In this document: one piece after another, positions 31,412 to 40,868 of the stretch
Position numbering within the stretch: the stretch's first letter is position 1
Layout of the letters: the number at the start of each line of letters is the position of its first letter
Assembly: GCF_014202315.1 (NCBI RefSeq)
Contig: NZ_JACHGN010000025.1
Coordinates: 62,001-126,000, forward strand
Direction: 5' to 3'
DNA: 64,000 nt
DNA from: Thermocatellispora tengchongensis
GTDB lineage: Bacteria; Actinomycetota; Actinomycetes; Streptosporangiales; Streptosporangiaceae
Program-made: the position numbers and the translations under genes
Notes under the pieces: model-generated
The model's input: only the letters and a program-made list of their open reading frames with translations
Told to the model about the DNA's origin: nothing
The model's database searches: none

Positions 31412-32779
31412 ATGGACGTCACTTCCCCCGGGGCGGCAGGTCTCTCCTCCCGCCCGTCCGCATCCGCCCGCCCTGCCGGCGGCGCGTCGCTGACGCTGCG
31501 CCGGATCGGCATCGCCCTGTCCGGGGTCGGCGTGGCCGCCCTGGGCGGTGTCGCCTGCGTGCTCTCGTTCGACGACCTCCGCGACCTGGCCATCAGGGGC
31601 GAGGCCGACCCGAACCTCGCCTACCTGTACCCGGCCGGGTTCGACGCCCTGCTCGCGGTCGCGCTGATCAGCGTCCTGCTGCTGCGCACCGGCAGGGTTC
31701 TGGTACGCCTCCAGGCGGGCGCCGTGCTCGTCCTGCTGCTCGCCGCCGCGGTGGCGGTGGACGTCGCGGGCGCCATGCGGGCGGTGATGGACCTGCGCCA
31801 GGCCGCGATCCTGATCGCCGCGGTGCCCTGGGCGATGCTGGCACTGGCACTGTGGCTGTGGCTGCTGATGATCAAGCACGCCCAGGCCCGGCGCGAGTCC
31901 GCCGACCGCGCGCTTCCGGCGACGGGGGGCCATGACATCGTCCCATTCGCCGGGCCTCCGGCCGGGGCCGCCGTCCCTGCCGCCTCCACTGTCCCGGCTG
32001 TCCCCGCTGGCTCTGCTGTCTCCGGGGTGCCGACTACGGTCCCTGCCGCGCACGTGAGCGCGCCGGCCGTCGCCGCGCCGGCCGCGCCCGTCGTGCCGTC
32101 CTTCGAGCGCCAGGGGACGCCGGAGCCTCAGGAGCCGCAGGAGCGTACGGCGGCGGCCGAGGAGCGCGTTGCCGCCGCGCCGCGCCCGCTGCCGCCGCGG
32201 CAGCCCGACATGGAGCTGCGGTGGGGCGACATCATCCGCGAATCCCCGCGGCGGCCCAAGGGCGACGTGCTGGTGCACCCCCGTCCCGAGCCCGCCGGGG
32301 CGGCCCAGGACGCCGCTCACCCGCTGGGCGAGCGGGTGGAGACGTGGGACGTGGCGGAGGTCCGTACGGACGCTCCCTGGGGCTCTGAGGGCCCGCGGCG
32401 CGCCTCCGGCGACGAGGGCGGCGGCGAGGGCGAGGGCGCCGGTATCGAGATCTCCGAGCGGGACCAGGACACCCAGCCGCTGCGCACGTTCGGCGACCAG
32501 CCGCGTGCCACGACCTCTGCGCGCGACGCCGCCGCCGATGCGACGGAAGGCGCGGTGGAGGACGAAGTGGGCAAGGTGGGCGAAGTTGGCGAGGCGGACG
32601 TGCCGACCGAGCCGCATCCGACGATCCCGGCCGGCTCGTCCCCCCGTACGCCCCGCGCCGAGGCCGCCGCGCATGAATCCGCGGCGCACGAGGCGCCGCC
32701 GTCCGGGCGGATGCGGAGCACCCCGCGGCCTCCCGAGGACGCGGACGACACCCGGGACGACCGCGCAGAGGACGACTGA
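31412..32779 (+). CDS. DUF2637-type membrane protein with long acidic/proline-rich tail
   Basis: A 455-residue protein. Residues 25-160 carry four membrane helices of the DUF2637 type (GIALSGVGVAALGGVACVLS, LYPAGFDALLAVALISVLLL, GAVLVLLLAAAVAVDVAGAM, PWAMLALALWLWLLMIK). The remaining 290 residues are low-complexity, rich in Ala, Pro and Glu, probably disordered. The chromosomal gene is related in type to the spread-like gene of the integrated element at 23626, although it lies outside it. The start follows a GGCCATGG context without a strong ribosome site. Function is unknown. Confidence 0.8.
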   Translation: MDVTSPGAAGLSSRPSASARPAGGASLTLRRIGIALSGVGVAALGGVACVLSFDDLRDLAIRGEADPNLAYLYPAGFDALLAVALISVLLLRTGRVLVRLQAGAVLVLLLAAAVAVDVAGAMRAVMDLRQAAILIAAVPWAMLALALWLWLLMIKHAQARRESADRALPATGGHDIVPFAGPPAGAAVPAASTVPAVPAGSAVSGVPTTVPAAHVSAPAVAAPAAPVVPSFERQGTPEPQEPQERTAAAEERVAAAPRPLPPRQPDMELRWGDIIRESPRRPKGDVLVHPRPEPAGAAQDAAHPLGERVETWDVAEVRTDAPWGSEGPRRASGDEGGGEGEGAGIEISERDQDTQPLRTFGDQPRATTSARDAAADATEGAVEDEVGKVGEVGEADVPTEPHPTIPAGSSPRTPRAEAAAHESAAHEAPPSGRMRSTPRPPEDADDTRDDRAEDD

Positions 32780-33540
32780 CACCGACCGGCGTTCCCCGCG
32801 CTCCGAGGGGTGTCCCAGCCCACGGGCGGGGGCATCCCGCGGCGCGGAGACCACCACGGCCTGCGGGCCTGGTCCCAGCCCTCAGGGCAAGGGCATCCCT
32901 TCAGCCGCCGGGCGCCCCCTGCTCGACGGGCGTTCCCGGCCGACGGGCGTTCCCCGCCGACGGGCGCTCCCCGCCGACGGGCGCTCTCCGCCCTGGCCGG
33001 CGCTCCCACGGCGGCGCCCGGCGCCACTCCTCGTAGTGCACCGGCCCCCGGCGCGGCGCGTGCGTCTGCTGGGCCGCGGCCCGCAGCAGACGCCGGCACG
33101 GAGGCGCGGGACGCGATAGCCGCCCTTCGCCCCGAGCCACACGGTGACCAGGAGGGCGGGCAGGCCGGGGTTCGGGCAATTCCCGGCCGTCACGTGCCCT
33201 CGCGGCCCCGACAGGTCTCCCCCGGCCACCCCGGCCTCGGCTGGGCCTTCACGGCCCTTCCCGGCCCTGACGGGCGCCTTCGAGCACTCCCCCGGCACCG
33301 GCCCGGCCTTCCGGGCACGGATCGTTCTCCGGCCCTTTCCGGATCTGACCGGCGCGCCGGGCCCCCAGACCGGCCCTCCCAGCCCCACCCGCCCCTGACG
33401 GCCCTCTCCGGAGCGCTCCCGGCACCGGCGCCAGCCGGCCGGCCCTCCCGGGGCGGACCAGTCCGTCCCGCCATGGGGTGGGCATGGGTCGGCCCCCGGG
33501 CGGTGGTCGCCCCGGGGGCCGGTTGTGCGGGGGATGCGAG
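32780..33540. other. Low-complexity GC-rich region with tandem 15-17-bp repeats; no gene supported
   Basis: At about 32915-32992 a unit like CCGACGGGCGTTCCC recurs several times with small changes. The rest is similarly skewed to C and G, with long open frames on many strands as a by-product. Nothing in them resembles a protein domain, and frame-shifted antisense copies are equally open. A degenerate minisatellite is the simplest reading. Confidence 0.55.
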
Positions 33541-33807
33541 CTACACGCGCGACCGCCTCAGGCCGGCGACGATGCCGACGCCCACGACGGCGAGTACGAC
33601 CTGCATGACCAGCTCGATCCAGTCGATACCGGGTGTCGTCTCAACGCCGATCCCCTGGGCGATGAGCGTGCCGACCAGTGCGGCCACGATTCCGACGACG
33701 ATTGTGAGGATCCATCCGATCGCCTGCCTACCGGGAAGCAGCAGGCGACCGATTGCGCCGATGACGGCCCCGATCACGATGGCGCCGAGAATGGACTCGA
33801 TGGTCAT
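33541..33807 (-). CDS. GlsB/YeaQ/YmgE-family stress membrane protein (copy 1)
   Basis: An 88-residue membrane protein with three hydrophobic segments (ILGAIVIGAVIGAIGRLLLP, GWILTIVVGIVAALVGTLIA, IELVMQVVLAVVGVGIVAGL). The family, typically 80-90 residues, is associated with general stress responses. An AGGTTGAT region precedes the ATG. A close paralogue lies 102 bp upstream on the same strand. Confidence 0.9.
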   Translation of the reverse strand: MTIESILGAIVIGAVIGAIGRLLLPGRQAIGWILTIVVGIVAALVGTLIAQGIGVETTPGIDWIELVMQVVLAVVGVGIVAGLRRSRV

Positions 33808-33909
33808 ATCAACCTCCCCGTGAGGGTGAGACGTTCACTCTCACGGGAGTGCCGCTACCCGATTTTTACCCGATAACCGGACGAGTCGTGAAGACGCAGG
33901 TGAGGGGCG

Positions 33910-34179
33910 TTATGCCCGGCCTCTGCCCGCCATGACCCTGGTCACGATGAGGACTCCGATGACGGCGAGCACCACCTGCATGAGGAGCTCGATCCAGTCC
34001 ACGCCCGCCGTGGTGGCGACGCCGAACGCCTGGGCGATGAGAGTGCCGATCAGGGCGGCCACGATGCCCACGATGAGCGTAAGGGCCCAGCTCATGTTCT
34101 GGCGGCCGGGAACGATGAGGCGGGCGAGCGCGCCGATCACGGCTCCGATGACAATCGCCCAGATGATGGTTCCGATCAT
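33910..34179 (-). CDS. GlsB/YeaQ/YmgE-family stress membrane protein (copy 2)
   Basis: An 89-residue paralogue of the preceding protein (IIWAIVIGAVIGALARLIVP, ALTLIVGIVAALIGTLIAQA, IELLMQVVLAVIGVLIVTRV). Same orientation, with GGGGGAGCT before the ATG. The two are clearly a tandem duplication, probably with divided regulation since each has its own upstream region. Confidence 0.9.
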   Translation of the reverse strand: MIGTIIWAIVIGAVIGALARLIVPGRQNMSWALTLIVGIVAALIGTLIAQAFGVATTAGVDWIELLMQVVLAVIGVLIVTRVMAGRGRA

Positions 34180-34475
34180 GTCCAGCTCCCCCGTTATGCC
34201 GACATGGTCTATCGACCAGGGAAGATACCCATTTTCGGTGGCATAACGCGCGAAAAGCGGGCGGTGGTCCGTACCGCGCCAGATGACGGACCCCCGCCCG
34301 CTGTCCGGTGTCGGCGGGCATCCGCGCCGCCCGCCGGGAGACCATGAACGGCATCCCGATAATGAGACGCCCGCGCTCTACGCGAGGTTGACGCCGTCTT
34401 GACGGAATGCTTGCGTCACAGGCCGGACATTCCGTCAAGATCATAGTCAGATGGGATCGCGGGAGCAACCCGGGG

Positions 34476-34958
34476 TCACGCGCGGGCGATCACCAGGGCG
34501 GTCGCCACGGCCGCCACGCCCTCGCCACGGCCCGTCAGGCCCAGACCGTCGGTGGTCGTGGCGCTGACGCTCACCGGGGCGCCCACGGCCGCCCCAAGGG
34601 CCTTCTCGGCCTCCGCGCGGCGCGGGGCGAGCTTGGGCCGGTTGCCGATCACCTGGATCGCCACGTTGCCGATCTCGAAGCCGGCCGCGCGCACCTGGCG
34701 GGCGGTCTCCTCGAGCAGGGCGGCGCCGGACGCGCCCTTCCAGCGCGGGTCGGCGGTGCCGAACAGCGCGCCGAGGTCGCCGAGCCCGGCGGCCGAGAGC
34801 AGGGCGTCACAGGCGGCGTGGGCCGCCACGTCGCCGTCGGAGTGGCCGGACAGGCCGGTCTCGCCGGGCCAGTGCAGGCCGGCGAGATACAGCTCCCGTA
34901 CGCCGTCATCGGCTGATGCGAACGGGTGGACGTCGACTCCGACGCCCACCCGTGGCAA
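34476..34958 (-). CDS. ispF: 2-C-methyl-D-erythritol 2,4-cyclodiphosphate synthase
   Basis: IspF of the MEP isoprenoid pathway, 160 residues. The metal site Asp and His are in GVGVDVHPF, and the phosphate/metal segment is [39 protein letters not shown]-like C-terminal residues bind the second substrate part. The TTG start at 34958 lies 8 bp after the carD stop; a GTG 9 bp further in is an alternative. The usual neighbour ispD is not present in this window. Confidence 0.95.
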   Translation of the reverse strand: MPRVGVGVDVHPFASADDGVRELYLAGLHWPGETGLSGHSDGDVAAHAACDALLSAAGLGDLGALFGTADPRWKGASGAALLEETARQVRAAGFEIGNVAIQVIGNRPKLAPRRAEAEKALGAAVGAPVSVSATTTDGLGLTGRGEGVAAVATALVIARA

Positions 34959-34966
34959 TGTCGTGT

Positions 34967-35449
34967 TCAGGAGTTGAGGACCTCGTCGAGCAGGGCCTCG
35001 GCCTTGTCCTCGTTGGTCTTCTCGGCGAGGGCCAGCTCGCTGACCAGGATCTGGCGCGCCTTGGCCAGCATCCGCTTCTCACCGGCGGACAGACCACGCT
35101 CCTTGTCGCGCCGCCAGAGGTCACGCACGACCTCGGCGACCTTGTTGACGTCGCCGGACGCAAGCTTCTCCAGGTTCGCCTTGTAGCGACGAGACCAGTT
35201 GGTGGGTTCCTCCGTGTGCGGCATGCGGAGGACGTCGAAGACGCGCTCAAGGCCTTCCTGGCCGACCACGTCGCGCACGCCGACGAGCTCAGCGTTCTCA
35301 GCCGGCACCTGCACGGTAAGGTCGCCCTTGTCAACCTTCAGTACGAGGTAGGTCTTTTCCGCACCCTTGATGGTCCGGGTTGTGATGGCTTCGATGCGAG
35401 CAGCCCCATGGTGGGGGTAGACGACAGTGTCGCCGACCTGGAAAGTCAT
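34967..35449 (-). CDS. carD: CarD-family RNA polymerase-binding transcription regulator
   Basis: A 160-residue CarD protein. The N-terminal RNAP-interaction domain starts [20 protein letters not shown]; the C-terminal DNA-binding helices include [20 protein letters not shown] and [20 protein letters not shown], with the conserved Trp. CarD stabilises open complexes at ribosomal and other promoters. The ATG at 35449 starts the family sequence; the open frame is longer but without similarity. An ATTTTA at 35542-35547 reads as a TAAAAT -10 on its strand, though no matched -35 is certain. Confidence 0.96.
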   Translation of the reverse strand: MTFQVGDTVVYPHHGAARIEAITTRTIKGAEKTYLVLKVDKGDLTVQVPAENAELVGVRDVVGQEGLERVFDVLRMPHTEEPTNWSRRYKANLEKLASGDVNKVAEVVRDLWRRDKERGLSAGEKRMLAKARQILVSELALAEKTNEDKAEALLDEVLNS

Positions 35450-35982
35450 GTGACAAGTACCCCTTCCGCTGTACTCCAGGGTACCACGCATCCACAGGCT
35501 CCCGGAACAGTGAAATCCCCATAACTGCAGGTCAAGGCGGCATTTTAGGGCTTGACAAACGCTCGACTATGTGAAGCGCGGGCCATTACATAGCGGATGA
35601 CCTGCGCTGGCGCGGCATGTCGGAGCATTGCCGGAGCCGGAAACCCGGCCCCGCGGAGACCGCGGACGATCATCGTTCGCGGCTTCGGGGAACGTTCCAG
35701 GTGATCGTGTATCCGGGCGCGGCGGGACCGTTTCACCGCCTCCCCGGGACGGTATCGGGGGTACGGGGCACAAGGGCGCCGGCGGCTCCTCCCACCACTC
35801 CGCCAACCGCGGGGTGCGGGCGAGGAGCGGCGACGGCGATGGATAAAGTTGCCCCTGCACTACCCTCGCAGCTTCCGCGCCACACCTTCCGCATCATCGG
35901 TCGCGCTGCCGCGCGACACCGCTACCGTGCCACACGCGGGCCCGCAGGCAAGCCCGGCCCGCCCGACAAGGAGATTCGAACC
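35450..35982. other. Divergent promoter region between carD and the lipoprotein gene
   Basis: No gene is supported over about 530 bp. A minus-strand TAAAAT (35547-35542) is a plausible carD -10. The right part, up to AAGGAG at 35968-35973, is the leader of the lipoprotein gene. Confidence 0.5.
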
Positions 35983-36663
35983 GTGACCCGCACCAGCCGT
36001 CGCTGGGCGATCGCCGCCACCGCGTTCATCGTGGCCGTCCCGGTCCTGGCCGGTTGTGCCACCGGATTCGACGCCAACCTCAGCAAGCCGTACTCCCCGA
36101 CCGAGGCCCGGGTGACCGCGGCCAAGGGGATCCACATATCCCGGGCCTTCCTCCTGGGGCCGGAGCAGGGCGCCACGCTGCCCCAGGGCGGTGCCGCGCC
36201 GCTGTACATCTCGATCCTGAACTCCAACCGGAACCCCGACCAGCTCGTGGGCGCCACGGCCGACGGCGTCGGCACGGTCAAGATCGCCTCGCCGATCACG
36301 CTGCCGAACAACCAGATGGTCAGCACCGGCCAGGCGCCGAGCAGCGGGGCCCAGGCGGCCTCGGTGACCGTCGAGTCGCTGGCCAAGCCGCTCTCCGGCG
36401 GCGAGTACGTCACGATCAACCTGCAGTTCAGCAACGCCGGGGTGATCCCGGTGTCGGTCCCGGTGATCCCGCGCACCCGCGAGTTCAGCACCTACCCGCC
36501 GGCCTCGGTCGCGCCGACCGCCACCCCGGCCGCCCCCGACGCCACGGCCACCCCGGGCGCGACCGTCACCCCGACGCCCACCGGTACGCCGGGCGCGGAG
36601 GCCACTCCGGGCGCTCCCACGGCCACGCCGACGGCCTCGGAGGCCGCCGCCGGGCACGGCTGA
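35983..36663 (+). CDS. Lipoprotein, DUF461/copper-chaperone-like in outline
   Basis: A 226-residue exported lipoprotein. The signal peptide (RRWAIAATAFIVAVPVLAGC) ends in lipobox LAGC. The mature part, with NQMVSTGQAPSSGAQAASV and VTINLQFSNAGVIPVSVPV, has a beta-sandwich look similar to small copper-chaperone-like lipoproteins, but without a clear metal motif. The last 55 residues are Thr-Pro repeats, likely cell-wall spanning. GTG start with AAGGAG 9 bp upstream; the longer open frame upstream lacks signal features. Function is unknown. Confidence 0.83.
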   Translation: MTRTSRRWAIAATAFIVAVPVLAGCATGFDANLSKPYSPTEARVTAAKGIHISRAFLLGPEQGATLPQGGAAPLYISILNSNRNPDQLVGATADGVGTVKIASPITLPNNQMVSTGQAPSSGAQAASVTVESLAKPLSGGEYVTINLQFSNAGVIPVSVPVIPRTREFSTYPPASVAPTATPAAPDATATPGATVTPTPTGTPGAEATPGAPTATPTASEAAAGHG

Positions 36664-36851
36664 CCGTCCCCGCGTCCGAACGGCCCCCACGGACCCGCCA
36701 AAGGCCCGTACGGGGTCCGCGAAAGACCCGCGAGCAAAGGGCCCGTACGGGTCCGTGAAAGGTCCGACGGCCCCCACGGGCCCGCGAACACGACGCGGGC
36801 CCGTGGAGACAGAGACAACGACGCGGGTCCGTGAAAACGACTGAAAACGAC

Positions 36852-36885
36852 GATGCGCGCACCTGGAGATCCAGGTGCGCGCATC
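36852..36885. terminator. Perfect 15-bp inverted repeat, bidirectional terminator
   Basis: GATGCGCGCACCTGG at 36852-36866 and its exact complement at 36871-36885, with loop AGAT. It lies between the converging lipoprotein and regX3 genes, so it can serve both. The upstream 180 bp contain several near-repeats of GGGCCCGTACGGGTCCG. Confidence 0.75.
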
Positions 36886-36898
36886 CGCGTACAGGGGG

Positions 36899-37588
36899 TC
36901 AGTCCTCCACGGGGTCGAACTTGTAGCCCAGCCCGCGCACGGTGAGGATGCAGCGGGGGCTGCTGGGGTCGGACTCGACCTTGGCGCGCAGCCGCTTGAC
37001 GTGGACGTCCAGGGTCTTGGTGTCGCCGACGTAGTCGGCGCCCCACACGCGGTCGATGAGCTGGCCCCGGGTGAGCACCCGCCCGGCGTTGCGGAGCAGC
37101 ACCTCCAGCAGCTCGAACTCCTTCAGCGGGAGCTGGACCTGCTTGCCGCGCACGGCCACGATGTGGCGATCGACGTCCATGCGGACCGGCCCGGCGGCCA
37201 GGACCGCCGACTCCAGCTCCTCCACGTCGCCCTGGCGGCGGAGCACCGCGCGGATGCGGGCGACCAGCTCCCTGGAGGAGAACGGCTTGGTGACGTAGTC
37301 GTCGGCCCCCAGCTCCAGGCCGACCACCTTGTCGATCTCGCTGTCCTTGGCGGTCAGCATGATGACCGGCACCTTGGAACGCTGGCGCAGCGAACGGCAC
37401 ACCTCGGTGCCGGGCAGACCGGGGAGCATGAGGTCGAGGAGCACGAGATCGGCGCCGTTGCGGTCGAAGGTGTCGAGCGCCTCGGGGCCCGTGGCCGCGA
37501 CCGCGACCTCGAACCCCTCCTTGCGCAGCATGTACGACAGCGCGTCGGAGAACGACTCCTCGTCCTCGACGACGAGTACGCGGGTCAC
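36899..37588 (-). CDS. regX3: Phosphate-responsive response regulator, RegX3/PhoP-like
   Basis: A 229-residue OmpR/PhoB-class regulator. The receiver domain (VTRVLVVEDEESFSDALSYM) has its phosphoacceptor Asp in LVLLDLMLPGLPG and Lys in DDYVTKPFS. The C-terminal winged helix has LTRGQLIDRVWGADYVGDTK and DVHVKRLRAKVE. The GTG start overlaps the senX3 stop by 4 bp. It would control the phosphate regulon, consistent with the PHO box upstream of senX3 and phoU. Confidence 0.94.
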   Translation of the reverse strand: MTRVLVVEDEESFSDALSYMLRKEGFEVAVAATGPEALDTFDRNGADLVLLDLMLPGLPGTEVCRSLRQRSKVPVIMLTAKDSEIDKVVGLELGADDYVTKPFSSRELVARIRAVLRRQGDVEELESAVLAAGPVRMDVDRHIVAVRGKQVQLPLKEFELLEVLLRNAGRVLTRGQLIDRVWGADYVGDTKTLDVHVKRLRAKVESDPSSPRCILTVRGLGYKFDPVED

Positions 37589-38769
37589 TGTGCGGCCTCC
37601 ATGGGGGTCGTGGATGTGCTGGGTACTGCGTAGGCCGTGCCGCCGAACGCCGGCAGCTTGAGGGTGAACGTGGACCCGGAGCCCTCCTTGCTCCAGACGG
37701 TCACCTCGCCGCCGTGGGCGACCGACACGTGTTTGACGATGGCGAGGCCGAGGCCGGTGCCACCGGTGGCCCGCGAACGGGCGGCGTCGACGCGGAAGAA
37801 GCGCTCGAAGATGCGCTCCTGCGCGCTCTCGGGGATGCCGATGCCCTGGTCGCTGACGCTGATCTCGACGGAGTCGCCGGCGGGCCTGGCGCTGACCACG
37901 ACCCGCGTGTGCTCGGGGCTGTAGGCGACCGCGTTGTCGATCAGGTTGCGCAGCGCGGTGACCAGCAGGTCGTCGTCGCCCCACACGCGCAGGCCCTCGG
38001 TGCCGCCCGCGACGAGGGTGATGTCCTTGGCCGCCGCCCTGGTGTTGCAGCGGTCGATGGCCTCGTGCACGATCTCGTCCACGGGCACGGGGCCGGGGGT
38101 GGGGATCGGCTCGCCGCCCTGGATGCGCGACAGGGTGATCAGGTCCTGCACCAGGTAGGTCAGCCGCGCGGCCTCGTGCTGCATGCGGCCCGCGAAGCGG
38201 GTGACGGCCTCGGGGTCGTCGGCCGCGTCCTGGATGGTCTCGGCGAGCAGGCTGAGCGCGCCGACGGGGGTCTTCAGCTCGTGGCTGACGTTGGCCACGA
38301 AGTCGCGGCGCACGGCCTCCACCCGGCGCCGCTCGGTCTGGTCCTCGGCGAGCACCAGCACCTGGCCGTGCGAGCCGAGGGGCGCCACGCGCACGCCGAA
38401 GCTGGTGGCCTCCTGGCCGAACTTGTGTCCGGCCACCTCGAACTCGCTCTCGCGGATCTCGCCGTCCCTGCGCACCTGCCTGGCCAGCGCCAGCAGCTCG
38501 GCCGCCATCAGGTGGTCGCCCTTGACCAGCCCGAACGCGCGCGCGGCGGAGCTGGCGCGCAGCACGCGGTCGTTGCGGTCCAGGACCACCGCCGAGGACG
38601 GCAGCACGGCCAGCACGGAGGCGACGCCCGGAGGGAGCGTGTTCACCTCCGCCTCCTCGGTGGGCCTGGCGTCGCGCCTGCCCTCGCTGTGGTTGCGCAC
38701 GGCGAGCACGGCGAGCGCTCCGACGACGAACCCGGCGAGGGCCGCGAGACTGGCCAGTAGTTCGCTCAT
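37585..38769 (-). CDS. senX3: Sensor histidine kinase, SenX3/PhoR-like
   Basis: A 394-residue kinase. One N-terminal membrane segment (LLASLAALAGFVVGALAVLAV) is followed by a PAS-like domain (SSAVVLDRNDRVLRASSAAR) and HisKA with the phosphorylated His in FVANVSHELKTPVGAL. The ATPase domain has LRNLIDNAVAYSP (N box), VSDQGIGIP and GGTGLGLAIVKHV. It phosphorylates the overlapping RegX3. The ATG at 38769 is chosen; the longer frame runs over the promoter and PHO box. In Streptomyces the equivalent pair is called PhoR/PhoP. Confidence 0.95.
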   Translation of the reverse strand: MSELLASLAALAGFVVGALAVLAVRNHSEGRRDARPTEEAEVNTLPPGVASVLAVLPSSAVVLDRNDRVLRASSAARAFGLVKGDHLMAAELLALARQVRRDGEIRESEFEVAGHKFGQEATSFGVRVAPLGSHGQVLVLAEDQTERRRVEAVRRDFVANVSHELKTPVGALSLLAETIQDAADDPEAVTRFAGRMQHEAARLTYLVQDLITLSRIQGGEPIPTPGPVPVDEIVHEAIDRCNTRAAAKDITLVAGGTEGLRVWGDDDLLVTALRNLIDNAVAYSPEHTRVVVSARPAGDSVEISVSDQGIGIPESAQERIFERFFRVDAARSRATGGTGLGLAIVKHVSVAHGGEVTVWSKEGSGSTFTLKLPAFGGTAYAVPSTSTTPMEAAQ

Positions 38770-38868
38770 GGAACCTCCATGCCCTGCCCGTTCACACCCA
38801 CGATGGTAGGTGGGGTTACCTTGTGCCACGACTCCCGGCAAGCGGTTGACCACGGCGTTTCCCGCAAA

Positions 38869-38901
38869 GTTCACTTACCGGTTGGAGTTCGTTCATTAGG
38901 A
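38869..38901. promoter_or_regulatory. PHO box between senX3 and phoU
   Basis: Three 11-bp direct repeats: GTTCACTTACC, GGTTGGAGTTC, GTTCATTAGGA. The period and GTTCAC core match the actinomycete PhoP-binding PHO box, and it lies 19 bp upstream of phoU. The divergent arrangement with the kinase gene is the usual one. Confidence 0.8.
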
Positions 38902-38920
38902 CGCGCGTACGGTAACGGAC

Positions 38921-39577
38921 ATGCGCGACGCCTTTCACGAAGAGCTGGATTCGCTCACAGACCGTCTCGTCGAGATGACCAGGCTGGTGCGGTCGGCGAT
39001 CTCCAGGGCGACCACCGCACTGCTGGACGCCGATCTCCAGCTCGCCGAGAGCGTGATCTCCCGTGATGAGGAAGTCAACCAGATCCACGCCGAGATCGAG
39101 ACCTCGATCTTCGAGCTGATGGCCAGGCAGCAGCCGGTCGCGGTGGACCTGCGCATGGTGATCACGGCGCTGCGCATGGGCAACGACCTGGAGCGCATGG
39201 GCGACCTGGCCGAGCACGTGGCCAAGATCACGCGGCTGCGCCACCCCGACTCCGCGATCCCGCCGGAGCTGCGCTCCACGATCCTGGAGATGGGCCAGAT
39301 CGCCGAGCGGCTGGTGACGAAGGCCGGAAGCTGCATCGCCGCGCGCGACGCCGAGGCGGCGCTGGAGCTGGAGCACGACGACGACGCGATGGACAAGCTG
39401 CACCGCAGGCTGTTCCGGGTGCTGCTGGCCAAGGACTCCAAGTACGGCACGGAGCAGGCGATCGACGTCACGCTCATCGGCCGCTACTACGAGCGGTACG
39501 CCGACCACGCCGTCAGCGTGGCCCGTGACGTCGTCTACCTGGTGACCGGGTCGCGGGTCCAGGACCTGACGTCCTGA
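38921..39577 (+). CDS. phoU: Phosphate-transport regulator PhoU
   Basis: A 218-residue all-helical PhoU with two related three-helix repeats. Metal-binding-type acidic residues occur in RDEEVNQIHAEIET and GNDLERMGDLAEHVAKI in the first half, and HDDDAMDKLHRRLF and RYYERYADHAVSVARDVVYL in the second. PhoU dampens the signal from the Pst transporter to the sensor kinase. It is divergent from senX3/regX3 with a PHO box between. No pst genes occur in this window. Confidence 0.95.
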   Translation: MRDAFHEELDSLTDRLVEMTRLVRSAISRATTALLDADLQLAESVISRDEEVNQIHAEIETSIFELMARQQPVAVDLRMVITALRMGNDLERMGDLAEHVAKITRLRHPDSAIPPELRSTILEMGQIAERLVTKAGSCIAARDAEAALELEHDDDAMDKLHRRLFRVLLAKDSKYGTEQAIDVTLIGRYYERYADHAVSVARDVVYLVTGSRVQDLTS

Positions 39578-39599
39578 ACCCGCCGGTCGGGGTCGCGGG

Positions 39600-40343
39600 C
39601 TACCGGCCCTGGTTGGCCACGGCCTGGATGGCGGCCTCGGCCGCCTCGGGGTCGAGGTACTCGCCGCCCTTGACCAGCGGCGTGAAGTTCTCGTCGAGCT
39701 CGTAGCGCAGCGGGATGCCGGTCGGGATGTTCAGCTTGGCGATGGCTTCGTCGCTGATCCCGTCGAGGTGCTTGACCAGCGCGCGCAGCGAGTTGCCGTG
39801 GGCCACGACGAGCACCGTGCGGCCGGCCGACAGGTCGGGCACGATCGAGTCGTACCAGTAGGGCAGCATGCGCTGCACGACGTCCTTCAGGCACTCGGTG
39901 CGCGGGCGCAGCTCCGGGGGCAGCAGCGCGTAGCGCGGGTCGGCGGCCTGGCTGTACTCGTCGTCGTCGGCGATCGGCGGCGGCGGCACGTCGTACGACC
40001 TGCGCCAGAGCATGAACTGCTCGTCGCCGAACTCCTCGCGCGTCTGCGCCTTGTTCTTGCCCTGGAGCGCGCCGTAGTGGCGCTCGTTGAGCCGCCACGA
40101 GCGGCGTACGGGGAGCCAGAGCAGCCCCGCGGCCTCCAGCGCGAGGTTGGCAGTCTGGATCGCCCGGGTCAGCAGGCTGGTGTGCACCACGTCGGGCCGC
40201 AGGCCCGTGTCGAGGAGCAGCCGCCCGCCGCGCCGCGCCTCGGTCTCGCCGGTGGGGGAGAGGCCGACGTCCACCCAGCCGGTGAACAGCCCCTTCGCGT
40301 TCCACTCGCTCTCGCCATGCCGCAACAGCACCAAAGTCGCCAT
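39600..40343 (-). CDS. gpmA: 2,3-bisphosphoglycerate-dependent phosphoglycerate mutase
   Basis: A 247-residue glycolytic enzyme interconverting 3- and 2-phosphoglycerate. The phosphohistidine motif is [20 protein letters not shown] at the N-terminus, and the second catalytic His is in [34 protein letters not shown] carries the Glu general acid. The ATG starts the family sequence; the open frame extends into the next gene. It follows the YbjN-type gene, in the common actinobacterial order mshA-ybjN-gpmA. Confidence 0.96.
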   Translation of the reverse strand: MATLVLLRHGESEWNAKGLFTGWVDVGLSPTGETEARRGGRLLLDTGLRPDVVHTSLLTRAIQTANLALEAAGLLWLPVRRSWRLNERHYGALQGKNKAQTREEFGDEQFMLWRRSYDVPPPPIADDDEYSQAADPRYALLPPELRPRTECLKDVVQRMLPYWYDSIVPDLSAGRTVLVVAHGNSLRALVKHLDGISDEAIAKLNIPTGIPLRYELDENFTPLVKGGEYLDPEAAEAAIQAVANQGR

Positions 40344-40357
40344 GCCGCGTAGCCTAC

Positions 40358-40849
40358 TCAGCGGTTTTCCGGATCGGCGAAACGGGCGAAAGCCCGCAGG
40401 TTGGCCAGCGACTCGCCGCGTTTGACCCGCCAGTCCCACTCGCGCCGGATCGAGGACGCGAAGCCGAGTTCGAGCGCCTTGTCGAAGGACTCGTCGGAGT
40501 AGGTGAGCACGCAGCCGAGCAGGCGGTCGATCTCCTCCTCCGAGACCGCCGCCAGCGGGAGCCGGCCCACGAGGTAGACGTCACCCACGGAGTCGAGCGC
40601 GAAGCGCACGCCGTACATGGAGCCGTTCCTGGTCAGCAGCCAGCGGTAGAACTCGGCGTGGTTCTCGTCGGGCTGCCGGCAGAAGAACGCCTCGATGTGC
40701 AGCACGCGGTCGCCGACGATGAGCCAGGTCATGGTGGCCAGCTTGTGCTGTCCGGGCAGGCGGGCCAGGAAGGCTCCCGGCCTGGGCTGCTCGTAGTCGA
40801 CCTCGGCGCTCTTCAGCGCCGCCTCCACCACATCCGCCGCGGCACTCAC
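40358..40849 (-). CDS. YbjN domain-containing protein
   Basis: A 163-residue protein with a YbjN/CesT-like chaperone fold: [40 protein letters not shown] and [18 protein letters not shown]. The family is conserved next to mshA in actinobacteria, but no biochemical role is firmly known. The GTG at 40849 has AGGG 8 bp upstream; a GTG at 40858 is the alternative. It lies between mshA and gpmA, co-directional with both. Confidence 0.88.
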   Translation of the reverse strand: MSAAADVVEAALKSAEVDYEQPRPGAFLARLPGQHKLATMTWLIVGDRVLHIEAFFCRQPDENHAEFYRWLLTRNGSMYGVRFALDSVGDVYLVGRLPLAAVSEEEIDRLLGCVLTYSDESFDKALELGFASSIRREWDWRVKRGESLANLRAFARFADPENR

Positions 40850-40868
40850 GTGCCCCACCCTACGGCGC

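Noticed and set aside
32810-33823. Open frame of 337 codons over the minisatellite and the first GlsB gene
   Set aside because: Its composition is Pro/Ala/Arg-rich, it has no domain, and it reads antisense through a well-supported GlsB gene.
35552-35573. Plus-strand promoter TTGACA/TATGTG for the lipoprotein gene
   Set aside because: The spacing of 10 bp is too short for a normal sigma-70-type promoter, and it lies more than 400 bp from the gene start.
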